From Hyphomonas sp. (lineage in GTDB: Bacteria > Pseudomonadota > Alphaproteobacteria > Caulobacterales > Hyphomonadaceae): DNA of 64,000 nucleotides. The stretch lies in the NCBI RefSeq assembly GCF_013823385.1, contig NZ_PNMA01000006.1:1-64000 (forward strand), given 5' to 3'. The notes under the pieces were generated by a model. That model was not told the DNA's origin and searched no databases. It was given only the letters and a program-made list of their open reading frames with translations. The translations under genes and the position numbers were made by a program. Numbering within the stretch: the stretch's first letter is position 1; each line of letters opens with the position of its first letter. Positions 37,644 to 46,307 of the stretch are shown piece after piece.

Positions 37644-38663
37644 ATGAAATACACTGTTGCCCTCGCCGCCCTGCTGCTTTCCGCCTGCGCGCCTGCGCAG
37701 GTGGGGAGCACGGAGGAGGCCCCGGTGGCCGCTGCCGAAAAGGCTGCCGGCTATCGCACCCTCTCCGGGGAGAAGCCGATCATCATCGCCCATCGCGGCG
37801 CCAGCGGCCTTTATCCGGAACACACGATCCCCGGCTATGAAGCCGCGATCGCGCAAGGGGCGGACTTTATCGAGCCCGACCTCGTGATGACCAAGGATGG
37901 CGTGCTGATCGCGCGCCATGACGCCTACCTCTCCGACACCACCGATGTGGCCGATCACCCGGAATTTGCAGACCGCAAGGTGAAGCGCGCCACGCCGATG
38001 GGCGAGAAGGAAGATTGGTGGGCAGATGACTTCACGCTTGCCGAAATCAAGACGCTGAAGGCCCGCCAGCAATTCCCGGCACGCACGAAAGAGCATGACG
38101 GCAAGCTGGACATCCTGACCTTTGACGAGGTGATGGATGTGGCCCTCGCCGCCGCCAAGGATGGCCGCATCGTTGGCCTGCATATCGAAGCCAAATGGCC
38201 GGAATATTATTCTTCGGTGGGCCTCGACATGGTTGACCCGATCATCGAGGGCATGAAGGCCAAGGGCCTGGAAGAAGCCGGCATCCCGGTTTTCATCCAG
38301 AGCTTCGAGCCGCAATTCCTGGCTGCCTTTGCCGCCAAGAGCGACCTGCCGACGATCCAGAACATGGTTGGCCCGCCCTATAACAAGATGCTCGGCCTGG
38401 AATACAATCTCGATGAGATGACCACGACCGGCGTGGGCGCCGAGAAGACCTACATTCTCAATGCCGATGGCACGACGACCGACTTTGTCGAACGGGCCCA
38501 TGCCAATGGCCTGCTGGTGCATGTCTATACCGTGCGCGATGACCAGCCGATGCCGGGCTATGACACTGCGCAGGCTGAGCTGAACGCGCTCATCAAGGCC
38601 GGCGCTGACGGAATCTGGGTAGATTACCCAGATACTGCCGTCGCAGTACGCGATGGTAACTGA
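37644..38663 (+). CDS. Glycerophosphodiester phosphodiesterase lipoprotein (GlpQ-like)
   Basis: 339-residue periplasmic enzyme. MKYTVALAALLLSAC carries a lipobox. The GDPD catalytic site is visible: IIAHRGASGLYPEHT (HRG plus the following His), DFIEPDLVMTKDGVLIARHD (EPD and the second catalytic His) and the insertion typical of periplasmic GlpQ enzymes, LKARQQFPART. The C-terminal VHVYTVRDD and GADGIWVDYPD close the TIM barrel. It hydrolyses glycerophosphodiesters to glycerol-3-phosphate and an alcohol, with calcium in known GlpQ. It follows the receptor gene and is closed by a strong terminator. Confidence 0.93.
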   Translation: MKYTVALAALLLSACAPAQVGSTEEAPVAAAEKAAGYRTLSGEKPIIIAHRGASGLYPEHTIPGYEAAIAQGADFIEPDLVMTKDGVLIARHDAYLSDTTDVADHPEFADRKVKRATPMGEKEDWWADDFTLAEIKTLKARQQFPARTKEHDGKLDILTFDEVMDVALAAAKDGRIVGLHIEAKWPEYYSSVGLDMVDPIIEGMKAKGLEEAGIPVFIQSFEPQFLAAFAAKSDLPTIQNMVGPPYNKMLGLEYNLDEMTTTGVGAEKTYILNADGTTTDFVERAHANGLLVHVYTVRDDQPMPGYDTAQAELNALIKAGADGIWVDYPDTAVAVRDGN

Positions 38664-38698
38664 CACCGCGAAAGCGGTATGTTTCCTCCCTACCTTTC

Positions 38699-38728
38699 GG
38701 GGCGTCCTTCGGGGCGCCCCCTTTTTTT
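38699..38728 (+). terminator. Rho-independent terminator after the phosphodiesterase gene
   Basis: Nine-bp stem GGGGCGTCC/GGGCGCCCC with one G-T pair, closed by a stable TTCG tetraloop (38708-38711) and followed by seven T residues (38722-38728). Confidence 0.92.
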
Positions 38729-38813
38729 GTCTCGATTCAAGGTCGAAGCCTTGAGGGGTGGGAAAACATGAAAATTGCTCAGGAGTTTCCCTAGGGGAGC
38801 CGCTTGCCAGAAA

Positions 38814-38833
38814 AATTGGAACATGTTCCAATT
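38814..38833. promoter_or_regulatory. Perfect 20-bp palindromic operator
   Basis: AATTGGAACATGTTCCAATT is a perfect 20-base palindrome, 25 bases upstream of the first gene of the six-gene operon. The last gene of that operon encodes a TetR regulator, the most likely binder. The site lies between the upstream terminator and the ribosome site GGGAGGA at 38846-38852. Confidence 0.75.
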
Positions 38834-38858
38834 ATCTCGAAAATCGGGAGGAAGACTC

Positions 38859-39101
38859 ATGGCCGCAGCGGAACTCTCACGGGTGCGCAAATCGGTGCTG
38901 CCCAAGCCGGGCGATACCTGGACCAGCATTGCCAGGCGGGAACTGCCCGCGATGGAGGAGGCAGCCGCCGTCTCCAGCCTGCAGAGCTGGAACCTGCATG
39001 TGTTCATGCGCGCCGTGGGCGCGGCTGGCGGGGTGCGCGGAGACAATCCGATCCTGCCGAGCGATGTGATCTTCATCGAACCGCCGCAGGCCAAGGCATG
39101 A
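38859..39101 (+). CDS. Small LysM-like protein
   Basis: 80-residue protein with a LysM-like pattern: PGDTWTSIARRELP at residues 16-29 and a second half containing LQSWNLHVFM and NPILPSDVIFIEPP, as in the end of LysM repeats. There is no signal peptide or membrane segment, which is unusual for a peptidoglycan-binding module. The ATG at 38859 follows GGGAGGA closely and is downstream of the operator palindrome. It overlaps the next gene by ATGA and is the first gene of a catabolic operon. Function unknown; it may be a scaffold or a small-molecule-binding accessory. Confidence 0.7.
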   Translation: MAAAELSRVRKSVLPKPGDTWTSIARRELPAMEEAAAVSSLQSWNLHVFMRAVGAAGGVRGDNPILPSDVIFIEPPQAKA

Positions 39102-39364
39102 GCCTCGCCGTCATCAGCGCAGTTCAGATCGCGGCCGCCCATGACGGCGACGCGGAACTGCTGGTGACGCTGACATACGAGAATGGCGGCACGACCCTCA
39201 TCACGCTGGACGAATATGCCGTACGCGCATTGTTTGACGCCTGCGGGACAACGGTGCCGGAGGAAATCATCGGGGCGAGCTGGGAGCATGTCCGCGACGC
39301 GCTCATCGCCTCTTCACAACGATATGCCGGTGCATCGGCAACAGAACATTCGGGAGGAAACTGA
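39098..39364 (+). CDS. Hypothetical 88-residue protein
   Basis: I do not recognise this protein. It starts with the ATGA overlap at the end of the LysM-like gene and ends two bases before the amidohydrolase gene, so the reading frame is well supported by its setting. It is acidic and soluble-looking, with two short beta-like segments (LAVISAVQIAAAHDG, ELLVTLTYENGGTTLITLDEYAV) and a helical C-terminal half (WEHVRDALIASSQRY). No cysteine or histidine motif suggests catalysis. A partner of the neighbouring LysM-like protein is a guess. Confidence 0.65.
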   Translation: MSLAVISAVQIAAAHDGDAELLVTLTYENGGTTLITLDEYAVRALFDACGTTVPEEIIGASWEHVRDALIASSQRYAGASATEHSGGN

Positions 39365-39366
39365 AA

Positions 39367-41067
39367 ATGTATGATCTGGTGATCCGGAACGGCACGGTGG
39401 TCGATGGCTCAGGCATGCCGTCTTACAGGGCGGACATTGCCGTCAGCGGCAATCGCATCGCAAAGATTGGCCGCGTGGCGGAGAAAGGCCGCGAGGAAGT
39501 GGACGCTTCCGGCAAGGTGGTCGCGCCCGGTTTCATTGATCCGCATACGCATTTCGATGCCCAGCTCTTGTGGGACGGCTATGCCAAGCCGGCCCTGTCG
39601 CATGGCGTCACGACAATTGTTCCTGGCAACTGCTCCCTGTCCCTGGCGCCGCTGAAAGCGGAACACCGCATGAAGCTTGTCGGCATGTTCAACCAGATTG
39701 AAGAAATGCCGTACAAAGCCTTCAAAGAAGGCGTCGTCTGGGACTGGGAGACATTTTCCGAATATATCACACGCATCCGCAAGGGGCTGGCCATCAATGT
39801 GGCGCCGCTGGTCGGGCATAGCGTGATCCGTCTCTGGGTGATGGGGGACGCTGCGATGGAGCGGACCGCGACGGCCGAGGAAATCGCCGGCATGCAAAGC
39901 GTGCTGCGCGAGTGTCTCGATGCCGGCGCGGTTGGCCTCTCCACGAGCTATGTGGACATGGACGAGACGCTGCTGCCCGTGCCGAGCCGGTATGCGGATG
40001 CAGGCGAAGTAGACGCGCTGGCCAGCGTTCTGGGCGAATATGGCCGTATCCTGCAGATCGTGCCGGAATTCTATGATCCGGACCTGACGATTGCGCGGCT
40101 TGATCAGCTGGCGGAAATCTCGCTGAAATATTCGATCCCGACGACCTTCTCGCCGCTGTTCATCAATGCCGACAATGTGGACGCGGTGGAGCGCGTGATG
40201 GCGCGGGTGGACGAGCAGTTTGCGCGCGGGGCCCGCGTGTGGCCGCAGGTGCAGACCCGGCCCATCGATATCAGCTTCAGCTTTGCCGTGCCGAGCCTGA
40301 TCTTCGTGCGCCTGCCGAATTGGTACAAGCTGATGCGCTTTGGCACGCCCGAGCAGATCATCGAGGGCTTCACCCATCCGGAAAGCCGCCAGAAGCTGAT
40401 CGCCGAGGCGACGCCGAACATGGGCCTCTGGTCATTCCTGACGCTGCGCTTTGCGCAAACCGAAGCCAACCAGAAATATGTCGGCAAGACACTGGCCGAG
40501 ATTGGCCAGATGCGTGGCTGCTCGCCGCTGGAAGCGATGATCGACCTCTCGGTGGAAGAGAAGCTGGACGCGCATTTCATGGCCGCGAACATGGGCCACA
40601 ATAATGATGAGCGTGTCAGCGCGATGCTGAAGCATCCGTACGTGCATATCGGCGCCAGCGATGGCGGCGCGCACATTCTCTCCTTCTCCACCTATGGCGA
40701 TACGGGCTATCTGTTCTCGCATTTCGTCCGTAATCTGAAGGCCATGAGCATTGAGGAGGCGGTGAAGAAGGTGACCTCCGACACGGCAGGCATCTGGGGC
40801 ATTCCGGACCGGGGCCTGATCCAGAAAGGCTATGTGGCCGACCTGGTGGTATTCGACCCGGCCACGATCGACCGGGGCGAGGAAACCTATGTTCAGGACG
40901 TGCCGGGCGACGGGAAACGCTATGTGCGCGACTCGCGCGGGGTGGATACGGTTGTCGTCGGCGGCGGTATCGCCTGGTGTGCAAAGGCGGGCTATGCCGA
41001 CAAGGATACGCGCGGCGCCATCCTGCCGGGCACCGGGGCGGACACCCGCCCGCTGGTGGCCGCATGA
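39367..41067 (+). CDS. Amidohydrolase, N-acyl-D-amino-acid deacylase family
   Basis: 566-residue metal-dependent hydrolase of the D-aminoacylase branch. The HxH site is in GFIDPHTHFDAQLLWDG; other family marks are HGVTTIVPGNCSLSLAP, AGAVGLSTSYVDMDETLLPVPSRYA (the region holding the metal-binding and substrate-binding residues), IGASDGGAH with the catalytic aspartate, and the C-terminal KGYVADLVVFDP. It is cytoplasmic by lack of signal. The substrate could be an N-acyl amino acid or another cyclic or linear amide, since this group also contains many uncharacterised xenobiotic amidohydrolases. Next gene overlaps by ATGA. Confidence 0.85.
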   Translation: MYDLVIRNGTVVDGSGMPSYRADIAVSGNRIAKIGRVAEKGREEVDASGKVVAPGFIDPHTHFDAQLLWDGYAKPALSHGVTTIVPGNCSLSLAPLKAEHRMKLVGMFNQIEEMPYKAFKEGVVWDWETFSEYITRIRKGLAINVAPLVGHSVIRLWVMGDAAMERTATAEEIAGMQSVLRECLDAGAVGLSTSYVDMDETLLPVPSRYADAGEVDALASVLGEYGRILQIVPEFYDPDLTIARLDQLAEISLKYSIPTTFSPLFINADNVDAVERVMARVDEQFARGARVWPQVQTRPIDISFSFAVPSLIFVRLPNWYKLMRFGTPEQIIEGFTHPESRQKLIAEATPNMGLWSFLTLRFAQTEANQKYVGKTLAEIGQMRGCSPLEAMIDLSVEEKLDAHFMAANMGHNNDERVSAMLKHPYVHIGASDGGAHILSFSTYGDTGYLFSHFVRNLKAMSIEEAVKKVTSDTAGIWGIPDRGLIQKGYVADLVVFDPATIDRGEETYVQDVPGDGKRYVRDSRGVDTVVVGGGIAWCAKAGYADKDTRGAILPGTGADTRPLVAA

Positions 41068-42026
41068 GCTGGCCGGGTGTTACCCAGCGCCGGGTTGCCA
41101 CGAACGGGATCGAGCTGAACATTGCCGAGGCGGGCGAAGGCCCGCTGGTGCTTCTGCTGCACGGGTTTCCGGAAAGCTGGTATTCCTGGCGGCATCAGTT
41201 CGCGCCGCTGGCGGCGGCGGGCTATCATGTCGTCGCGCCGGACATGCGCGGCTATGGCAAGAGCGACAAGCCGCCGGAGATTACCGATTACGTTCAGACA
41301 GAAGTGATCAAGGACATTATCGGCCTCATCCCGGCGCTCGGCTATGATAATGCCGTCGTCATCGGTCATGACTGGGGCGCGCCGACGGCCTGGGCGACCG
41401 CGCTGTTCCATCCCGGCGAGGTGCGCGCCGTAGGCGGATTATCCGTTCCCTTCATGCCGCGCTCGCCGGTGCAGCCGATGCCGATGATGCGGGAGATGTT
41501 CAAGGGGCAGTTCTTCTACCAGCTCTATTTCCAGGAGCCGGGCGTGGCGGAAGCCGAGTTCGAGAAGGATATGTATACCGCCCTGCGCAAATTCCTGATC
41601 ATGGCGGCGGGCGAGACAGACCTCACCAAATTGACACCGAAGACCGAAGATGACGATCTGCTGACCAGCCTGCCCTATCCGGAGACACTTCCGAAATGGC
41701 TGACGGACGCCGATCTTGATTTCTATGTCTCCGAGTTCAAGGCATCGGGCATGCGCGGGCCGATCAACTATTATCGCAACCACGACCTTCACTGGCAGCT
41801 GACCGAAGGCGCGCCGATGGAAATCCATCAGCCTGCGATGTTCGTTGCCGGAACGGCAGACGGCGTGGTGATGATGGCGGCGGCGGCCATCGAGATGATG
41901 CCGCATTTCGTCAAGGATCTGCGGATCAACAGGATGATCCCGGGCATTGGCCACTGGACCCAGCAGGAAGCGCCAGAGGCGGTCAACGAGACCATTCTGG
42001 AATTCCTGCGCTCTATCGACTCCTGA
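41064..42026 (+). CDS. Alpha/beta hydrolase, epoxide-hydrolase-like
   Basis: 320-residue soluble hydrolase. The oxyanion-hole motif HGFPESWYSWRHQF and the nucleophile motif IGHDWGAPTAW (aspartate, as in epoxide hydrolases and haloalkane dehalogenases) are clear. The catalytic histidine is in GIGHWTQQEAPEAVN. A cap domain lies between (about residues 135-230) and contains the FKASGMRGPINYYRN segment, where epoxide hydrolases place a lid tyrosine that polarises the epoxide. Overlaps the amidohydrolase gene by ATGA. Epoxide hydrolysis is the first guess; dehalogenation is less likely because the GxxTAW environment fits epoxide hydrolases better. Confidence 0.85.
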   Translation: MSWPGVTQRRVATNGIELNIAEAGEGPLVLLLHGFPESWYSWRHQFAPLAAAGYHVVAPDMRGYGKSDKPPEITDYVQTEVIKDIIGLIPALGYDNAVVIGHDWGAPTAWATALFHPGEVRAVGGLSVPFMPRSPVQPMPMMREMFKGQFFYQLYFQEPGVAEAEFEKDMYTALRKFLIMAAGETDLTKLTPKTEDDDLLTSLPYPETLPKWLTDADLDFYVSEFKASGMRGPINYYRNHDLHWQLTEGAPMEIHQPAMFVAGTADGVVMMAAAAIEMMPHFVKDLRINRMIPGIGHWTQQEAPEAVNETILEFLRSIDS

Positions 42027-42041
42027 CAGGTGGGGGGACGC

Positions 42042-43562
42042 ATGCGTGAACAAGTGATTGTGATCGGCGCCGGGATCGGCGGTCTGTGTACGGCGCTGTT
42101 GCTGGCGCCATCGGGACGGGACGTGATCGTTCTGGAACGCGATGGGCCGGTGGAAACCGGCGATCCGGACGAACTGTTCAAGACGTGGAAGCGCGTGGGC
42201 GTAGGCCATCTGCGCCAGAGCCATGCCTTCCTTGCGCGCCTGCGGACGATCATGAAGGCCGAGCACCCTGCCCTGCTCGACCAGCTGCTAGAGATGGGCG
42301 TGCGGGAGCTGCCGTTCGAGAACATGCTGACCGAGCAGCAGCAGGCGCGCTATCGACCCGATCCCAGCGATGCCGAGCTGACGATCCTCACCAGCCGCCG
42401 CACGACGCTGGAAATGGCCATGCGCCGCTATGTGGAAACGCTGCCGAATGTGACGCTGCGCTCCGGCTTTCTCGTCCGCAAGCTGATTACCCGGAAGGGA
42501 GACGACGGCGTGTTCGATGTGACCGGCGTCGAGGGCGAAGAGAATGGCATGGCAGTGACGCTGACCGCTGATGTAATTGTGGACGCCGGCGGCAAGGGCG
42601 GCTTTACCATCGAGCAGCTGATGGAGGAAGGCGCCGGCATTCGCCAAGAGAGCGAGAGCGCGGGCATTCTCTATTTCACGCGGCATTACCGTTTCCTTCC
42701 CGGCAAGACCGAGCCGGACCGCAAGGCCAACCCGCCACCGACAGGCGATCTGGGCTTTCTGAAGTTCGGCGTTTTCCCCGGCGACAATGGCAATTTCTCG
42801 ATCACCGTGGCGATTCCCGAGATCGAAATGGAACTTCGCAAGTCCATTCTTGATCCGGAGATTTTCCACCAGATCACGCTGATGCTGCCGGGGCTTCGTC
42901 CGTGGACGAATTCGGAGCAGGCCGAGCCGACGAGCAAGGTGTTCGGGATGGGCGACCTGATCAGCCGCTGGCGGGATATGGTGGTGGACGGAAAACCGGC
43001 GGCGCGGGGCTATTTTGCTCTCGGCGATACGCTGGTGCGGACCAATCCCCTTTATGGCCGGGGCTGTTCCTTTGCCGCCGTTTCGGCGCAGGCGCTGCGG
43101 CAGACGCTGGACGCGACGTCTGATCCGGTGCAGCGCGCGCTCAAATATCATGAGCGTGTGACGGAGGAACTTCGCCCCTTCTATATCGTGCAGCGCCGGC
43201 AGGATCGCACGGCCATGAAACGCGCGCAGCAGACGCTGACGCCCGGCGCGAAGCAGAGCTTCCGTTCAAGGATGATGGAGAGCTTTGTGGAGGACGGCGT
43301 GAAGATTGCGCTGCGCTCTGACACTCGGCTTTTGCGCGAGGCGATGCGCGGGTTTCACATGCTGGAGCATCCGGAAAAATGGCTGGGCAAGCCGAAGAAC
43401 CTCGCTGGCGTTCTCTATTACTGGGCGCGCGGGAAACGGCTGAACGCGGCGGCTTATCCGCCAAAGCCGGGCCCGGAGCGTATCGAGATGATGAAGGCAT
43501 TGAAGCTGAACTATCAGGCCGACATGGAGCGGGCCGCGACCGAAAGGCCACTGGCCGCGTGA
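42042..43562 (+). CDS. FAD-dependent oxidoreductase
   Basis: 506-residue flavoprotein. The N-terminal dinucleotide-binding motif is VIGAGIGGLCTALLLAPSGRDVIVLERD (about residues 6-33, in parts). A second FAD contact follows in YFALGDTLVRTNPLYGRGCSFAA (GD motif). The layout is that of aromatic hydroxylase/geranylgeranyl-reductase-like flavoproteins. I find no WxWxIP motif, so it is probably not a tryptophan-type halogenase. I chose the ATG at 42042 with GGGGGGA upstream over a GTG four codons earlier. In the operon it could hydroxylate, epoxidise or desaturate the substrate later handled by the hydrolases. Confidence 0.8.
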   Translation: MREQVIVIGAGIGGLCTALLLAPSGRDVIVLERDGPVETGDPDELFKTWKRVGVGHLRQSHAFLARLRTIMKAEHPALLDQLLEMGVRELPFENMLTEQQQARYRPDPSDAELTILTSRRTTLEMAMRRYVETLPNVTLRSGFLVRKLITRKGDDGVFDVTGVEGEENGMAVTLTADVIVDAGGKGGFTIEQLMEEGAGIRQESESAGILYFTRHYRFLPGKTEPDRKANPPPTGDLGFLKFGVFPGDNGNFSITVAIPEIEMELRKSILDPEIFHQITLMLPGLRPWTNSEQAEPTSKVFGMGDLISRWRDMVVDGKPAARGYFALGDTLVRTNPLYGRGCSFAAVSAQALRQTLDATSDPVQRALKYHERVTEELRPFYIVQRRQDRTAMKRAQQTLTPGAKQSFRSRMMESFVEDGVKIALRSDTRLLREAMRGFHMLEHPEKWLGKPKNLAGVLYYWARGKRLNAAAYPPKPGPERIEMMKALKLNYQADMERAATERPLAA

Positions 43563-43599
43563 AGAAAATGGCGTCAGGAAGCGGGGAGAGGATCGTCTC

Positions 43600-44325
43600 A
43601 TGACTTCACCCATCCTGGAGGCTGGCGCCGGCGCCATGGCTGAACCTGTTGCAGATATTGGCCGCCGCGAGCAGGCGAAGGCCGAACGCCGGCAGAAGAT
43701 CATGGCGGCCGCCCGCGACATGATCCGTGAGACGGGCGACATGAACCTCTCGATGCGCGAACTGGCGAAGCGGGCCGAGGTGAGCGTCGCGACCTCGTAC
43801 AATCTCTTCGGCTCCAAGCGCGCGGTTGTGATGGCGGTGCTGGAGGACGAACGGGATTTTGTTCAGAAGTATCACAAGCTGAACGTTTCAAATGCCATCG
43901 ACCGGATATTCGAAGCCTATACGCTGGCCTATGGCTATTTCGTTCAGGACCCGGACTTTTATCGCCCGCTCTGGCGGGCCCTGCTGACGGCCGGGGGCAA
44001 GGATGATGATACGGGCCTAGTCAGCCCGGAGCGGCAGGCGCAGACGCGGGCAGCGTGGCATATGCTGCTGACCTCTGCGCAGGATGAGGGATTGCTGAAG
44101 ACCGATACGAGCGCGGAGGCGCTGGAGCGGATGCTGTCGCATCTGGCCGGCGGGACGCTGCTTTCCTGGTCTGTCGGGATGCTGGAAACCGATGAGCTTC
44201 TGCCATCGGTGGGGCTTGGCTATGCGCTGATCTTGGCGGCCTGCGCGACGGACAAGGGCCGCAAGCGGCTGGACGCGAAGATCGCCACTTTCCGGGAGAT
44301 GCTGGCCAAGGCGCAGAAGGCATAG
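43600..44325 (+). CDS. TetR family transcriptional regulator of the catabolic operon
   Basis: 241-residue regulator. The helix-turn-helix is IRETGDMNLSMRELAKRAEVSVATSYNLFGSKRAVVMAVL (in parts), preceded by an N-terminal arm of about 35 residues rich in basic and acidic residues. The C-terminal ligand domain is helical (AYGYFVQDPDFYRPLWRALL). It ends the operon starting at 38859 and is the natural candidate to bind the 20-bp palindrome at 38814, giving feedback control of its own operon. The inducer would be a pathway substrate or intermediate. Confidence 0.88.
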   Translation: MTSPILEAGAGAMAEPVADIGRREQAKAERRQKIMAAARDMIRETGDMNLSMRELAKRAEVSVATSYNLFGSKRAVVMAVLEDERDFVQKYHKLNVSNAIDRIFEAYTLAYGYFVQDPDFYRPLWRALLTAGGKDDDTGLVSPERQAQTRAAWHMLLTSAQDEGLLKTDTSAEALERMLSHLAGGTLLSWSVGMLETDELLPSVGLGYALILAACATDKGRKRLDAKIATFREMLAKAQKA

Positions 44326-44364
44326 CCGGCGCCCCTGCCTGGACAGAGGCGCCGGGCAATAGAG

Positions 44365-46146
44365 TTACGGCGCGGGGTAGAAACCGATATCGTCGATCTC
44401 GAACCAGGCGGTTTCGCTTGCCGCGCGGTTCACGAGCACGCCCACCTGGAGGAGATCGTCACCGGTCCATTCCGGAGCCGCTTCACGGTTTCCGGTGAAG
44501 GCGAAATCCGTGAACGGAACATTGATGCTGTTCCAGCCCTCGCCTGCCGAAACCCTGGCTTCCCAGGCGCCCTGCATGGAGAGGATGCGCAAGGTGTAGT
44601 CCCCAGCGCCGAAGAGTTCGGCCGAAACGCCTTCATAGGCGGTGGCATCTGCCGGGATGACCGAGCCGCGGCTGAGCGGGAACAGCACGCCGGCCATGGG
44701 GTTTTCCTTGCGGGCCATGCGGGCGGAGACAGAGAGGACATGATCGCCTGTTGCACGCGGGCGGCGGGTGAAGGTGATCACCGAACGCTCCATGCCGAAG
44801 TCGAGATCGGTGACCGGGAGCGTGTCGATTGCGGTGCGGCCATCGGCGCGCTCGAAATCGTCGATCAGGGCCGGGGCCGGGCGCGCGGCGAGGGTTGCCG
44901 GGAGCGGCTTAGGTGGGTTTGCGGCGTCATAAACGACGGCGCCATCCACCAGGACGAGCGAGATCTTGCGCACATCGCTGATGGTTTCCCAGGGCTTGCC
45001 ATTGATGAGGACGATGTCGGCGCGCTTGCCCGCGGCGATGGTTCCGCGGTCTTCGGCGAGACCGAGGGCGGCGGCGCTGTTGGCCGTGGCGGCGATCAGC
45101 GCGTCTGCGGGCGGCAGGCCGGCAGCGACGAAAAGCTCGATTTCACGCAGGCTGGCGTCTCCATGCACCAGGCCGCCGATGCCGGCATCCGTGCCGAGCG
45201 CAACGGGGACGCCTGCGGCAAACAGGGTGCGGAGGTTTTCCTCGGCGTTGCCGTATTTCCAGACACGCTGGCGCACGGCGGCGCTTTCCATGTCGAGTTC
45301 CGGCGCGCCGGGGCGGCGTGGCTCATAGATGGCGAGGGTGGGCGCATAGAACACACCGGAGGCCACGATATCGGCGACCTCTTCTTCGGCGATCACGCGA
45401 TCCTGCAGGCTGTGGGCGATGATGTCCACGCCGGCGCGGGCGGCGAGCGCGCCGCGATGCGCGGTGACCGTGTGCGTCAGAATACGGATGTTGTTCTTGT
45501 GGGCTTCGCCTGCCAGCGCGCTGAGGGTTTCCTCATTCATGCTGGTTTCTTCCGGCGACATGCCATAGCGCCAGCCATCGGTGAAAACCTTGATGTAGTC
45601 GGGCTGATACGGCAGCAGTTCCTGCACGGCGCGCTGGGCGGACTCATCGGTGAACACCCATTTCGTGGTGGTTTCGTCGCTCCAGTCAGCCCCATGACCG
45701 CCGGGCGTGCTCATGCGCGCAACCATGTTCACATGCGGTGAAGGGATCTGGCTCAGCCATTCGCGGCGCGGCTGAAAAGCCTCCGGCGGCTGATGGAAAT
45801 CGAGCACCGTCGTCACGCCGGCGGCGAGATAGGCCGCAGCCACATCCGGCAGGGCGGAGGGCGTGGCACGCGGGCCCCAATGGGTGTGCACGTCATAGAA
45901 GCCGGGCAGCAGCGCGCGGCCTTCGCCCTTGATGACCTTGGCGCCGCGCGGCGCTTTCACTTTGGGCCCTGCCTCGATGATCCTGCCATCGCGGATGAGC
46001 ACCGTGCCGCGCCAGGGCGCCGCGCCGGTGGCGTCAAACACCTCAACATTGGTGATGGCGGTGACCTGGCCCGGACGGGCGAAGGCAAACTGCTGCCCAA
46101 ACAGGCAGACAGTGGCGAGGATCAGAACACTTAGAAGGCGGAGCAC
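44365..46146 (-). CDS. Exported amidohydrolase with C-terminal CIA30-like domain
   Basis: 593-residue protein. The GTG start at 46146 has AAGGAG directly upstream and opens a signal peptide (LRLLSVLILATVCLFGQQFAFA), so it should act outside the cytoplasm. Residues to about 420 form an imidazolonepropionase-like amidohydrolase: FYDVHTHWGPR (HxH), IKVFTDGWRYG (carboxylated lysine candidate), THTVTAH, IAHSLQD and LGTDAGIGG (catalytic Asp). The last 160 residues (from PALIDDFERADGRT to WFEIDDIGFYP) look like a CIA30/galactose-binding-like beta-sandwich. Such fusions occur in secreted dipeptidase- or prolidase-like hydrolases. It diverges from the FecI-type sigma factor. The substrate may be a peptide or cyclic amide. 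Confidence 0.82.
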   Translation of the reverse strand: MLRLLSVLILATVCLFGQQFAFARPGQVTAITNVEVFDATGAAPWRGTVLIRDGRIIEAGPKVKAPRGAKVIKGEGRALLPGFYDVHTHWGPRATPSALPDVAAAYLAAGVTTVLDFHQPPEAFQPRREWLSQIPSPHVNMVARMSTPGGHGADWSDETTTKWVFTDESAQRAVQELLPYQPDYIKVFTDGWRYGMSPEETSMNEETLSALAGEAHKNNIRILTHTVTAHRGALAARAGVDIIAHSLQDRVIAEEEVADIVASGVFYAPTLAIYEPRRPGAPELDMESAAVRQRVWKYGNAEENLRTLFAAGVPVALGTDAGIGGLVHGDASLREIELFVAAGLPPADALIAATANSAAALGLAEDRGTIAAGKRADIVLINGKPWETISDVRKISLVLVDGAVVYDAANPPKPLPATLAARPAPALIDDFERADGRTAIDTLPVTDLDFGMERSVITFTRRPRATGDHVLSVSARMARKENPMAGVLFPLSRGSVIPADATAYEGVSAELFGAGDYTLRILSMQGAWEARVSAGEGWNSINVPFTDFAFTGNREAAPEWTGDDLLQVGVLVNRAASETAWFEIDDIGFYPAP

Positions 46147-46307
46147 ATATTTCTCCTTATGTGGGGGGCATCTTGGCTTGTGCAGAAGTGAGCGTCTGTC
46201 TCCTAAGACGCACAAGACGGCAAAATCCTCCGGTGAGATCGCATTTTTCCGGTTGTCGCAGAACCGTCACTTGTATTTATCACACAACCAAGCTGGGCGA
46301 ATCCAAG

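Noticed and set aside
42042-43562. Flavin-dependent tryptophan-type halogenase
   Set aside because: The FAD-binding motif is present but the WxWxIP motif of these halogenases is not, so only a general FAD oxidoreductase call is made.
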